A program made the translations under genes and the position numbers. Of a DNA stretch of 37,331 bases, positions 10,220 through 17,920 are shown piece by piece (within the stretch, counting starts at the first letter, position 1; every line of letters begins with the position of its first letter). The stretch lies in assembly GCA_009694735.1 (NCBI GenBank), contig SHUG01000013.1, positions 1-37,331 on the forward strand, given 5' to 3'. The notes beneath the pieces are model-generated. The model saw only the letters and a list, made by a program, of their open reading frames with translations. It did not search any database and was not told the origin of the DNA. Source of the DNA: Acidobacteriota bacterium (GTDB taxonomy: Bacteria; Acidobacteriota; Vicinamibacteria; Vicinamibacterales; UBA2999).

Positions 10220-11035
10220 TCAGACCTGACGGGACAGCAGCCACGCGAACGTGATCGCCGCCAACCCAAACCGGTAATACGCAAATCCCGCCAACGAGTG
10301 CCCCGCAAGATACCGCAGAAAATACTTCACCGTGACATAACCGACGATCGCCGAGACCACCAGGCCGACCGCCATCAGCGTGACCGGCACGCCAGCCATT
10401 CCCACCTTCGACAGTTCATAGACCTCCTTGACGGCCACCGCGAACACTGCCGGCAGGCTCATCAAGAAGACGAAGCGGGCCGCGGTGTCACGCCGCAGGC
10501 CCTGGAACATGCTCACGGTCAGGGTCGATCCCGACCGCGACAGGCCTGGCGCCAGGGCCGCCGCCTGGGCGATGCCAATGGCCAGGGCCTCGCCGTAGCC
10601 AAGCGAGCGGGCGTCGCGGTTTTGTCGGCCGATCCGTTCCACCCAAATCAACCCGATGCCTCCGATCACCAGATTGACGGCCACCACCAGCGGCGTCCGC
10701 ACCCGCGCCTCGATCACCTCGCCGAACAATCCGCCCACGATCACAATCGGGATGGTGCCGACGGTGATCAAGCGGCCGAGCCGTTCCCATTCGCCGTCGC
10801 GGCCGGTCAGTGCTCCGGGTGCGGCAGCGATCAACTGCGCGACTTCACTGCGAAAATACGCCAACACGGCCAGGAGCGTCCCGACGTGGCAGGCCGCATC
10901 GAACGCGATGCCGAAGCGGCCCGGGTCCCAGCCGAAAAACGCCCGCGCCAGAATCAGGTGGCCCGAACTGGACACTGGCAGGAACTCGGTGAGCCCCTGA
11001 ATGACGCCCAGCAGCGCGGCCGAAAACAGATCCAC
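10220..11035 (-). CDS. uppP: Undecaprenyl-diphosphatase
   Basis: 271-residue BacA/UppP family integral membrane phosphatase that converts undecaprenyl pyrophosphate to the monophosphate, recycling the lipid carrier for peptidoglycan and O-antigen. The first signature QGLTEFLPVSSSGHL (residues 13-27, with Glu17 and His26) and the second, PGLSRSGST with its catalytic Arg, are intact, and seven to eight hydrophobic segments follow the family pattern. Start is GTG at 11035 with AGAGG 5 nt upstream. It lies 30 nt after secF and 3 nt before DUF502. Bacitracin tolerance is a known effect of this family when abundant. Confidence 0.96.
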   Translation of the reverse strand: MDLFSAALLGVIQGLTEFLPVSSSGHLILARAFFGWDPGRFGIAFDAACHVGTLLAVLAYFRSEVAQLIAAAPGALTGRDGEWERLGRLITVGTIPIVIVGGLFGEVIEARVRTPLVVAVNLVIGGIGLIWVERIGRQNRDARSLGYGEALAIGIAQAAALAPGLSRSGSTLTVSMFQGLRRDTAARFVFLMSLPAVFAVAVKEVYELSKVGMAGVPVTLMAVGLVVSAIVGYVTVKYFLRYLAGHSLAGFAYYRFGLAAITFAWLLSRQV

Positions 11036-11065
11036 CGGTTCCTCTTAGCCAGGCTCCGCGGCGGC

Positions 11066-12001
11066 TTACGACGCCTGGCGGGTGGCCGGCGTACGGGCCT
11101 TGGCCTGCTTGCTGCCCACGAGGATCGCAATCGCGGCGGCAATGAAGACGGTCGAATAGGTGCCGCTGACGATGCCCACGAGCATCGTGAACGCGAAGCC
11201 TTCCAGGACTTCCCCGCCGAACAGGAACAGCGACAGCACCGACAGGAACGTGGTGCCGGCGGTGATGATGGTCCGGCTCAGCGTCTGGTTGACGCTGAGG
11301 TTGACGACCGACTCGAGCGAGTCGCGCCGCTTGCTCCTCAGGTTCTCGCGCACGCGGTCAAAAATGACAATGGTGTCGTTCACCGAGTAACCGGTGATCG
11401 TCAGGATGGCCGCGACCACGGTCAGCGACAGGTCGTAGCCAAAGAAGAAGAGAAACGCGAGGGTCACGAGCACGTCGTGCAGCGTCGCAGCGATGGCACC
11501 AATGGCAAACGCGAACCGGAAGCGCAAGCCGATGTAGATGGTAATGCCCAGAATCGACGCCAGCGTGGCGTAGAGACCCTTGCGCTGAAGGTCGGCGCCG
11601 ATCACCGGTCCGACAATTTCCTGGCTGCGGACCTCGAACTTGCCGAGGTTGGCCTTGGTGATCGAGTCGACAATGGCCCGCGCGTTCTGCTCGAGCGCCG
11701 CACCTTGTTCGATCACCAGCTGCGGCATCCGAATCAGGATTTCGCTGTTCGCCGCATCACCGTAGCTTTGAATGACGTTCTCACCGGTCATCGACGCCGC
11801 GAGCGCGGCGCGCACCTGGTCGACCGAGGTCGGCTGCTCGAACTTGACCACCACGATGGTGCCGCCCGAGAAGTCGATGCCGAGCGGCACGCCCCTGGTC
11901 ACGGCGAAGCTCATCCCGGCCAGCACGATGATGGTGGAAAGCGCGATCGCGTGCCAGCGCCACTTGATGAAGTCGTAATTTGCGTTATCGATGATGGCCA
12001 T
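11066..12001 (-). CDS. secF: Protein-export membrane protein SecF
   Basis: 311 residues from the ATG at 12001 (MAIIDNANYDFIKW). The longer ORF to 12052 overlaps secD and is not needed. Six transmembrane helices are visible; the first is followed by the periplasmic start GIDFSGGTIVVVKFE. The signature TITGYSVNDTIVIFDRVREN lies in the RND-type core that uses proton motive force. SecF with SecD and YajC drives late steps of protein translocation through SecYEG. It begins 4 nt after the secD stop with no good Shine-Dalgarno, so reinitiation is likely. Confidence 0.96.
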   Translation of the reverse strand: MAIIDNANYDFIKWRWHAIALSTIIVLAGMSFAVTRGVPLGIDFSGGTIVVVKFEQPTSVDQVRAALAASMTGENVIQSYGDAANSEILIRMPQLVIEQGAALEQNARAIVDSITKANLGKFEVRSQEIVGPVIGADLQRKGLYATLASILGITIYIGLRFRFAFAIGAIAATLHDVLVTLAFLFFFGYDLSLTVVAAILTITGYSVNDTIVIFDRVRENLRSKRRDSLESVVNLSVNQTLSRTIITAGTTFLSVLSLFLFGGEVLEGFAFTMLVGIVSGTYSTVFIAAAIAILVGSKQAKARTPATRQAS

Positions 12002-12005
12002 ATGA

Positions 12006-13562
12006 CTAAATGGAAAGCTTCGCCACCTGGCGGCGCGACAGCGCCAGCTCAAACAGGGTGCGCGAAACGAAGTAGGCGGTAAATACGTTGGCCATCAGGC
12101 CGATTGTCAGCGTGAGCGCGAAACCGCGAATGGGGCCGGTGCCAAAGTTGAAGAGGAAGGCCGCCGCGATGAGCGACGCCACGTGGGTATCGAGAATCGT
12201 CAGCAACACGCGGTCGAAGCCGGCGGCCACCGCCTGCTTGACCCCCTTCCCTGACCTCAACTCTTCCTTGATGCGCTCGAAGATCAGCACGTTGGAATCG
12301 ACGCCCATGCCAATCGTCAAGATGAAGCCGGCAATGCCCGGCAGGGTCATGGTCGCGCCCGCGTAGGCCATCAGCCCGAGCAGGATGGCTAGATTGATGG
12401 CAATCGACACCAGCGCGTTGAAACCGGCGAGCTTGTAGTAAAACAACATGAACAGGGTGACCAGCGCCAGGCCGCCCGCCGCCGCCGTGACGCCGGCGCG
12501 AATCGAGTCGGCGCCAAGCGACGGGCCGACCGTGCGCTCTTCCAGGTAGGTCAACGACGCCGGCAGCGCGCCCGACCGCAGCTTCAACGACAGGTCTTGC
12601 GCTTCCTGGTTCGTGAAGTTGCCGGTAATGCGGCCCTCGTCATCGATGCGAGACTGGATGACCGGCGCCGACTGGACGCGGTCGTCAAGGACGATAGCCA
12701 GCTGCTTGCCGATGTTGGCCTGGGTGAACAGCCCGAACTTGCGCGCACCCTCGTTGTTCAGAGAAAAGCTGACCGCGGGGCGATTGTTCTCATCCAGTGT
12801 CGGCCGCGCGGTCCGCAGGTCGCGGCCGGTGACGGCGGCGACGCGGCGGACGGCGTAGTAGCCGGTGCTGGCCGGCTGGCCGGGCGCGCCTTCAATGGTG
12901 CCCGGCAGAATCTGGATGTCGGGCGGCAGATTGCCGGCAAACGCCAGGCGCGCGGAGCCCTCATCCGGGAACGGCCCCTGCTCCACCTGTTTCAACTCCA
13001 GCAGCGCGGTCGAACGGATGATCTCTTTCGCGCGGTTGACGTCAGCGACACCGGGCAACTGCACCAGGACCTGGTCGGCGGTGCTGTGGCGTGCCACCAC
13101 CGGCTCGGCCACGCCCAACTCGTTCACGCGCCGCTCGATGGTTTGCAGCGCCTGGTTGACGGTGTCTTCGCGCAGCTGGACGACGATGTTCGGCTTGAGC
13201 GTGAAGGTGTAACCGCCCGCGCCCGACGAGCGGTCGTAGTTCACTTCCACCTCGGTGAGGGCGGCGCGGAACGCGGCGTCCTGCTCGGCCGGCACGCCAG
13301 TGACGCTGAACGAGTTGGCGCCCGCGAGCGCGATCGGCCCGATCGGGATGTTCGCCGTCTTCAACTGCTCGGCCAGTCGGTCGGCGGTGGTCTGCGTCTC
13401 GAGGCGAAGCGCATCATCGGTCTGGACACGCATCACCAGGTGCACGCCGCCCTTCAGGTCAAGTCCGAGCCTGACTTTCTGATCGGGCGGGTAGAACGAC
13501 CACACCGCCAGGGCGGTAACGCCAACAATGACAAGGACTTTCCAACGCAGGTTCTTCGACAT
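12006..13562 (-). CDS. secD: Protein-export membrane protein SecD
   Basis: 518 residues: one N-terminal helix (VLVIVGVTALAVW), the motif VRLGLDLKGGVHLV, a large periplasmic P1 region (about 60-340), then five helices with the core signature LTIGMGVDSNVLIFERIKEEL. The partner SecF is encoded 4 nt downstream. The complex pulls emerging preproteins on the periplasmic side using the proton gradient. It starts 3 nt after the yajC stop. Length and domain order are normal. Confidence 0.97.
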   Translation of the reverse strand: MSKNLRWKVLVIVGVTALAVWSFYPPDQKVRLGLDLKGGVHLVMRVQTDDALRLETQTTADRLAEQLKTANIPIGPIALAGANSFSVTGVPAEQDAAFRAALTEVEVNYDRSSGAGGYTFTLKPNIVVQLREDTVNQALQTIERRVNELGVAEPVVARHSTADQVLVQLPGVADVNRAKEIIRSTALLELKQVEQGPFPDEGSARLAFAGNLPPDIQILPGTIEGAPGQPASTGYYAVRRVAAVTGRDLRTARPTLDENNRPAVSFSLNNEGARKFGLFTQANIGKQLAIVLDDRVQSAPVIQSRIDDEGRITGNFTNQEAQDLSLKLRSGALPASLTYLEERTVGPSLGADSIRAGVTAAAGGLALVTLFMLFYYKLAGFNALVSIAINLAILLGLMAYAGATMTLPGIAGFILTIGMGVDSNVLIFERIKEELRSGKGVKQAVAAGFDRVLLTILDTHVASLIAAAFLFNFGTGPIRGFALTLTIGLMANVFTAYFVSRTLFELALSRRQVAKLSI

Positions 13563-13565
13563 GGC

Positions 13566-13912
13566 TTATGTATTCGGGGCTTCGACGACCGGGGCCTGGC
13601 CCTGGTAACCGACAATGGCGGCTTTCGAGATCTCAACGCGGACGTTCGGGGCGACCTGAATCTGCACCACCTGGTCGCTGATCTTCGCAATCGAGCCGAA
13701 GAGCCCGCCGGTCGTCACGATCTTGTCGCCCGCTTTCAGGGCGTCCAGGAATTCCTGCACCTTCTTCTGCTTCTTCTTCATGGGAAGCAGGATGACGAAG
13801 TAGAAAATCGCCAGAACAAGGGCGAAGGGAATGAGCTGGATGAGCGGGCTGACCTGTGAACCAGGTGACGATGCCAGCGCAAACAGCGGTCCGATGAGGG
13901 GGTCTGTCGTGG

Positions 13913-13916
<4 letters not shown>
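13566..13916 (-). CDS. yajC: Preprotein translocase subunit YajC
   Basis: 116 residues: one transmembrane helix (about 25-45, [21 protein letters not shown]) followed by the family motif [19 protein letters not shown] and the small beta domain [25 protein letters not shown]. YajC associates with SecDF-SecYEG. Its ATG overlaps the tgt stop in an ATGA (13913-13916) and secD follows after 3 nt, giving the widespread tgt-yajC-secD-secF order. Confidence 0.95.
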
Positions 13917-15031
<1,115 letters not shown>

Positions 15032-15108
15032 CAGGGATCAGGGATCAGGGATCAGGGTCTGGGACCTGACGACCTTGAATTTCAAGCCCCAAGCCCCAAG
15101 TCCCAATC
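15032..15108. repeat. Short-unit tandem repeats between tgt and ddl
   Basis: The plus strand holds GGGATCA in three direct copies (15032-15055 region) and then a CCCAAGC-type run (about 15083-15105). These are 7-base units. The CCCAAGC run is the same word that fills the 3' end of accD at 22670. The spacer of 97 nt serves two divergent genes. Confidence 0.7.
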
Positions 15109-15115
15109 CGCTGTG

Positions 15116-15121
15116 TATTAT
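15116..15121 (+). promoter_or_regulatory. -10-like TATTAT for ddl, 7 nt before ATG
   Basis: TATTAT lies 7 nt before the ATG at 15129; no Shine-Dalgarno sequence is present between them. Transcription from such a site would begin at or next to the start codon, giving a leaderless mRNA. No good -35 is visible. Confidence 0.45.
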
Positions 15122-15128
15122 CACTTCA

Positions 15129-16298
15129 ATGAAGAAACTGCGCGTGGGCGTGATTTATGGCGGCCGGTCCGGAGAGCACGAAGTGTCGGTGACCTCGGCG
15201 GCCTCAATCTTCAAGTCGATCGATCGCACGCGCTACGAGCCGGTGCCGATTCGCATTGAGAAAGACGGGCGTTGGACACTGGCCGATCGCCCGCCGACCG
15301 CGCTTTCGGCCGCGGAGGTCATCCAGCAGGCGCGCGTCTCGCAAGCCCGGCCGGTGCGGGCGGGGCGGGATTCGCTGTTCGCGCCGTATCCGTCGAGCGA
15401 CACGCTGATCACGGTGGAGCGCCGCGGTTCGTCCGACGGCGGCACTCCGACAGACGCGGAGCACGCGGTGGTGACCGGCCTGGGTCTGGACGTGGTCTTC
15501 CCCGTGCTTCACGGCCCGTACGGAGAAGACGGCACGGTGCAGGGATTGCTGGAGCTCGCGAACGTGCCGTATGTGGGTGCCGGGGTGCTGGCCTCGGCAG
15601 CGGGCATGGACAAGGCGATCATGAAGGTGTTGTTTGCGGCGGCCGGCTTGCCAGTCGTGGCCTCGCGCGCCTTCGTGCGCGCCGACTGGACGCGCAGCCG
15701 CGACGGCGTGCTGGCGGCCATTGCGGCGCTGGGCTTCCCGTTGTTCGTGAAACCCGCCAACCTCGGATCGAGCGTCGGCATCTCCAAGGTCAAGGCGCAG
15801 GCCGAACTGGTGCCCGCGATCGAGACGGCGCTGGAGTTCGATCGCAAGGTGATTGTCGAAGCGGGAGTGGTGAACGCGCGCGAAATTGAATGCGCGGTGC
15901 TCGGCAACGACGACCCCGAAACGTCGGTGCCCGGCGAGATCGTGCCGGCGCGCGAGTTCTACGACTACGAAGCCAAGTACCTGGATGAGGGATCGAAGAG
16001 CCTGATCCCGGCCGACCTGCCGCCGGCGACCGTGGCCGAGGTGCGCCGGCTGACGGTGGCGGCCTTCCGCGCCATCGGCGCCGCGGGCCTCGCGCGCGTC
16101 GACTTCCTGCTCTCCCGCGACACCGGCGTTCTCTACGTCAACGAGATCAACACCATGCCGGGCTTCACCAACATCAGCATGTACTCGCAGATGTGGGAGG
16201 CGACCGGCGTCGACTACCCGACGCTGGTCGATCGGCTGATCCAGCTCGCGCTCGCGCGCCACGCCGAGAAGCAAGGGCTGCGAACGAGCGCACTATGA
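15129..16298 (+). CDS. ddl: D-alanine--D-alanine ligase
   Basis: 389 residues from the ATG at 15129 (MKKLRVGVIYGG), an ATP-grasp enzyme making D-Ala-D-Ala for peptidoglycan. The first signature VFPVLHGPYGEDGTVQGLLE, the GMDKAIMK segment, FVKPANLGSSVGISKV and the C-terminal metal-binding region LYVNEINTMPGFTNISMYSQMW are intact. It is of the longer DdlA-type with an insert of about 30 residues after residue 95. The open frame extends upstream to 14862 but this crosses the repeat region and tgt, so it is rejected. The stop overlaps the TPR gene start in an ATGA. Confidence 0.96.
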   Translation: MKKLRVGVIYGGRSGEHEVSVTSAASIFKSIDRTRYEPVPIRIEKDGRWTLADRPPTALSAAEVIQQARVSQARPVRAGRDSLFAPYPSSDTLITVERRGSSDGGTPTDAEHAVVTGLGLDVVFPVLHGPYGEDGTVQGLLELANVPYVGAGVLASAAGMDKAIMKVLFAAAGLPVVASRAFVRADWTRSRDGVLAAIAALGFPLFVKPANLGSSVGISKVKAQAELVPAIETALEFDRKVIVEAGVVNAREIECAVLGNDDPETSVPGEIVPAREFYDYEAKYLDEGSKSLIPADLPPATVAEVRRLTVAAFRAIGAAGLARVDFLLSRDTGVLYVNEINTMPGFTNISMYSQMWEATGVDYPTLVDRLIQLALARHAEKQGLRTSAL

Positions 16299-17326
16299 AA
16301 CGGCTGGCGGCCTCGGTGATCGCGGCGGTCGCGATCACGAATGTGGCGTCCGGCCTTAATGTGGCGTCCGGCATCACCGCCGCGCCGGTTGTCGCCAAAG
16401 CCTACGACCTCATTCTCGACGCCGACTTCGAACGGCTGGCTACCGAACTGCCAGCGACCTGCGGGCCGGCGCCGCGCGTGGCCTGCCTGGGCCTCGAGGC
16501 GCTGAGCCTGTGGTGGCAGATCCAACTGGATCCGGAAAGCCGCGCGCTCGATCCCGCCTTTCTGGCCAAGGCCAACGCAGCGATTGCCGAAGCTGAGCGC
16601 ATGACCACGGCGGAGCCGACCCGCGCCGAGGCCTGGTTTTACCTCGGCGCCGCCTACGGCGTGCGGGCGCAGTGGCGCGTCCACCGGGTCGAGCGACTGG
16701 CCGCTGCCCGCGACGGCAAGCGCATCAAGGAATCGCTCGAGCGCGCCCTGATCCTGGATCCGGCCTTGCACGACGCCGAGTTCGGTGTCGGCATGTACCG
16801 CTACTACGCCGACGTGGCGCCCGCCGTCTTGCGGTTCTTGCGCTGGTTGCTGCTCTTGCCGGGCGGCAATCGGGTGGAAGGGCTGCAGCAGCTCGAACGC
16901 GCGGCCACCCAGGGCCAGCTGGTTCGCGGCGAGGCGCAGTTCCAGATCCACGTGCTGTATCTCTGGTACGAGAACAAGTGGCAAGAGGCCATCGCGATCG
17001 TCCGCTCGCTGCAAGCCCGCTATCCGCGCAACCCGCTCTTCCATCAAATCGAGGCGGAGATCCTGGATGCCTACTTCCACGATCCGGCCTCGAGCCTGCG
17101 CGCGTCGGAGCGGTTGCTCGCGCTGGCGCGCGGCCGCGCGGTGCACCGGCCGGCGCTGGCCGAGACCGTGGCGCGCCTCAACATGGCGCGGCAGCTGCGC
17201 GCCCTCAAGCAGACCGCCGCCGCGATCGCACAACTCGATGCGATCATCGCATCGCAGCCGGCTGAACCCGCCGGCGCACTCGCGCGTGCGCAACGCATGC
17301 ACCGCGAGCTGAAGACGCCGGGTTGA
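16295..17326 (+). CDS. Secreted or periplasmic TPR-like protein
   Basis: 343 residues from the ATG at 16295, which overlaps the ddl stop in an ATGA. The N-terminus is signal-like (KRLAASVIAAVAITNVASG). The rest is Ala/Leu-rich helices with TPR-like spacing: AEAWFYLGAAYGVRAQ, ALILDPALHDAEFGVGMYRYY, AQFQIHVLYLWYENKWQEAIAIV, and a last ARGRAVHRPALAETVARL pair. Similar proteins without enzymatic motifs are common in Acidobacteria; the role is probably in protein-protein contacts at the envelope. Cotranscription with ddl hints at cell-wall biology, which is inference. Its stop codon lies within a 16-bp inverted repeat. Confidence 0.75.
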   Translation: MKRLAASVIAAVAITNVASGLNVASGITAAPVVAKAYDLILDADFERLATELPATCGPAPRVACLGLEALSLWWQIQLDPESRALDPAFLAKANAAIAEAERMTTAEPTRAEAWFYLGAAYGVRAQWRVHRVERLAAARDGKRIKESLERALILDPALHDAEFGVGMYRYYADVAPAVLRFLRWLLLLPGGNRVEGLQQLERAATQGQLVRGEAQFQIHVLYLWYENKWQEAIAIVRSLQARYPRNPLFHQIEAEILDAYFHDPASSLRASERLLALARGRAVHRPALAETVARLNMARQLRALKQTAAAIAQLDAIIASQPAEPAGALARAQRMHRELKTPG

Positions 17327-17366
17327 ATTCTCCCAAGACACGACAGCACAAATTCAACCCGGCGTC
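17314..17366 (+). terminator. Perfect 16-bp inverted repeat over the TPR gene stop
   Basis: GACGCCGGGTTGAATT (17314-17329) is exactly repeated in reverse complement at 17351-17366, with 21 nt between. The left arm contains the TGA stop. No T tract follows, so it may be a Rho-independent hairpin without U run, an mRNA 3' stabiliser, or a trace of an inverted duplication. Confidence 0.6.
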
Positions 17367-17413
17367 CTCGCGTGAGGTGAAGGTGTGATCGGATGGGACC
17401 GATCGGCCCGTTT

Positions 17414-17468
17414 GTTGACAACCACAAACGCTTTGTGCTTGACAACCCGAATTTCTCATCCATAATCT
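17414..17468 (+). promoter_or_regulatory. Strong sigma-70-type promoter with overlapping dyads, for the Lys/Ala micro-ORFs
   Basis: Consensus TTGACA at 17439-17444 is followed after 16 nt by CATAAT (17461-17466) or after 18 nt by TAATCT. A second TTGACA sits at 17415-17420. Between them lies a perfect dyad CACAAA-CGC-TTTGTG (17423-17437), ending one base before the -35, and GTTGACAAC (17414-17422) is also palindromic. This is a well-placed operator candidate for a repressor. The predicted start is about 100 nt upstream of the first micro-ORF. Confidence 0.65.
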
Positions 17469-17570
17469 ACATCTAGTATGAGGGTGCAGGGCTCAGGCTA
17501 CTGATTGTGAACACGTAAAACATTCAGCGGCTGCCATCAGGCAAGAGTCACCCCCCATCAGGAGAGCACA

Positions 17571-17618
17571 ATGGCGAAGAAGGCAAAGAAGGCGGCGAAG
17601 AAGGCCAAGAAGCGCTAG
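17571..17618 (+). CDS. Micro-ORF 1: 15-residue Lys/Ala-rich peptide
   Basis: Encodes MAKKAKKAAKKAKKR, then TAG. AGGAGAG (17560-17566) ends 4 nt before the ATG, an excellent Shine-Dalgarno sequence in a genome region where many genes lack one. A promoter lies about 100 nt upstream and a hairpin follows ten bases after the stop. The peptide is very basic and resembles single repeats of histone H1-like tails (KKAAKKA). A near-copy follows at 17805. It could be a nucleic-acid-binding or ribosome-associated peptide, or a leader ORF for regulation; nothing in the sequence decides this. Confidence 0.6.
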   Translation: MAKKAKKAAKKAKKR

Positions 17619-17627
17619 GCCGCTACC

Positions 17628-17651
17628 GGGGCGGTTGTCACCAACTGCCCC
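17628..17651 (+). terminator. Hairpin after micro-ORF 1
   Basis: GGGGCGGTTG (17628-17637) pairs with CAACTGCCCC (17642-17651), ten base pairs including one G-T, around a 4-nt loop, followed by a short T-rich stretch (ACCTTTTC). A weak or partial terminator that may let some transcripts continue to micro-ORF 2. Confidence 0.5.
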
Positions 17652-17804
17652 ACCTTTTCACCAAGACCGCGCACGTGAATAACTCACGGTGCGTAACGAG
17701 GCGCGAGAACGCCGGCAGGGACAAGCCGAGTGCCAGGCGGCAGAGGCAAGTCGTGCAGCGGCGAGGTTCTTACGCATAACCCAACCTGAAGGGGGGGATT
17801 ACAA

Positions 17805-17858
17805 ATGGCAAAGAAAGCAGCTAAGAAGAAGGCAGCTAAGAAGGCGAAGAAGCGCTAG
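17805..17858 (+). CDS. Micro-ORF 2: 17-residue Lys/Ala-rich peptide
   Basis: Encodes MAKKAAKKKAAKKAKKR, then TAG. It is preceded by a purine run AAGGGGGGGA 5 nt before ATTACAA-ATG that can serve as a ribosome site. The last seven codons (AAGAAGGC-AAGAAGCGC) match micro-ORF 1 almost exactly, while Ala codons differ (GCA/GCT here, GCG/GCC there), so the amino-acid pattern looks kept under selection or the ORFs diverged from a low-complexity ancestor. A textbook terminator follows 26 nt after the stop, supporting a genuine transcription unit. Confidence 0.6.
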   Translation: MAKKAAKKKAAKKAKKR

Positions 17859-17883
17859 TCGCTTCGTCAGCCGGAAGCTCGGA

Positions 17884-17909
17884 GGGAGGCGCAGTCGCCT
17901 CCCTTTTTT
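17884..17909 (+). terminator. Intrinsic terminator (GGGAGGCG hairpin plus T6)
   Basis: GGGAGGCG (17884-17891) and CGCCTCCC (17896-17903) form a perfect 8-bp stem with a CAGT loop, directly followed by six T residues. Clear Rho-independent terminator for the micro-ORF transcript. It lies between the micro-ORF and the convergent HEAT/cyclophilin gene. Confidence 0.9.
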
Positions 17910-17920
17910 ATTTGGTCAGA

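Noticed and set aside
12001-12052. Longer SecF start at 12052
   Set aside because: It would overlap secD by 47 nt with residues (RCRAARWRS) unlike SecF; ATG 12001 fits the family N-terminus.
9755-12082. 775-codon open frame on the plus strand opposite the DUF502/uppP/secF genes
   Set aside because: Its translation is rich in His, Gln and Arg with no domain pattern, and it mirrors three well-recognised genes on the other strand; a shadow of GC-rich codon bias.
17571-17858. Micro-ORFs as chance open frames
   Set aside because: Not fully excluded, but the Shine-Dalgarno, promoter, terminator and repeated pattern make chance unlikely, so I kept them as features at 0.6.
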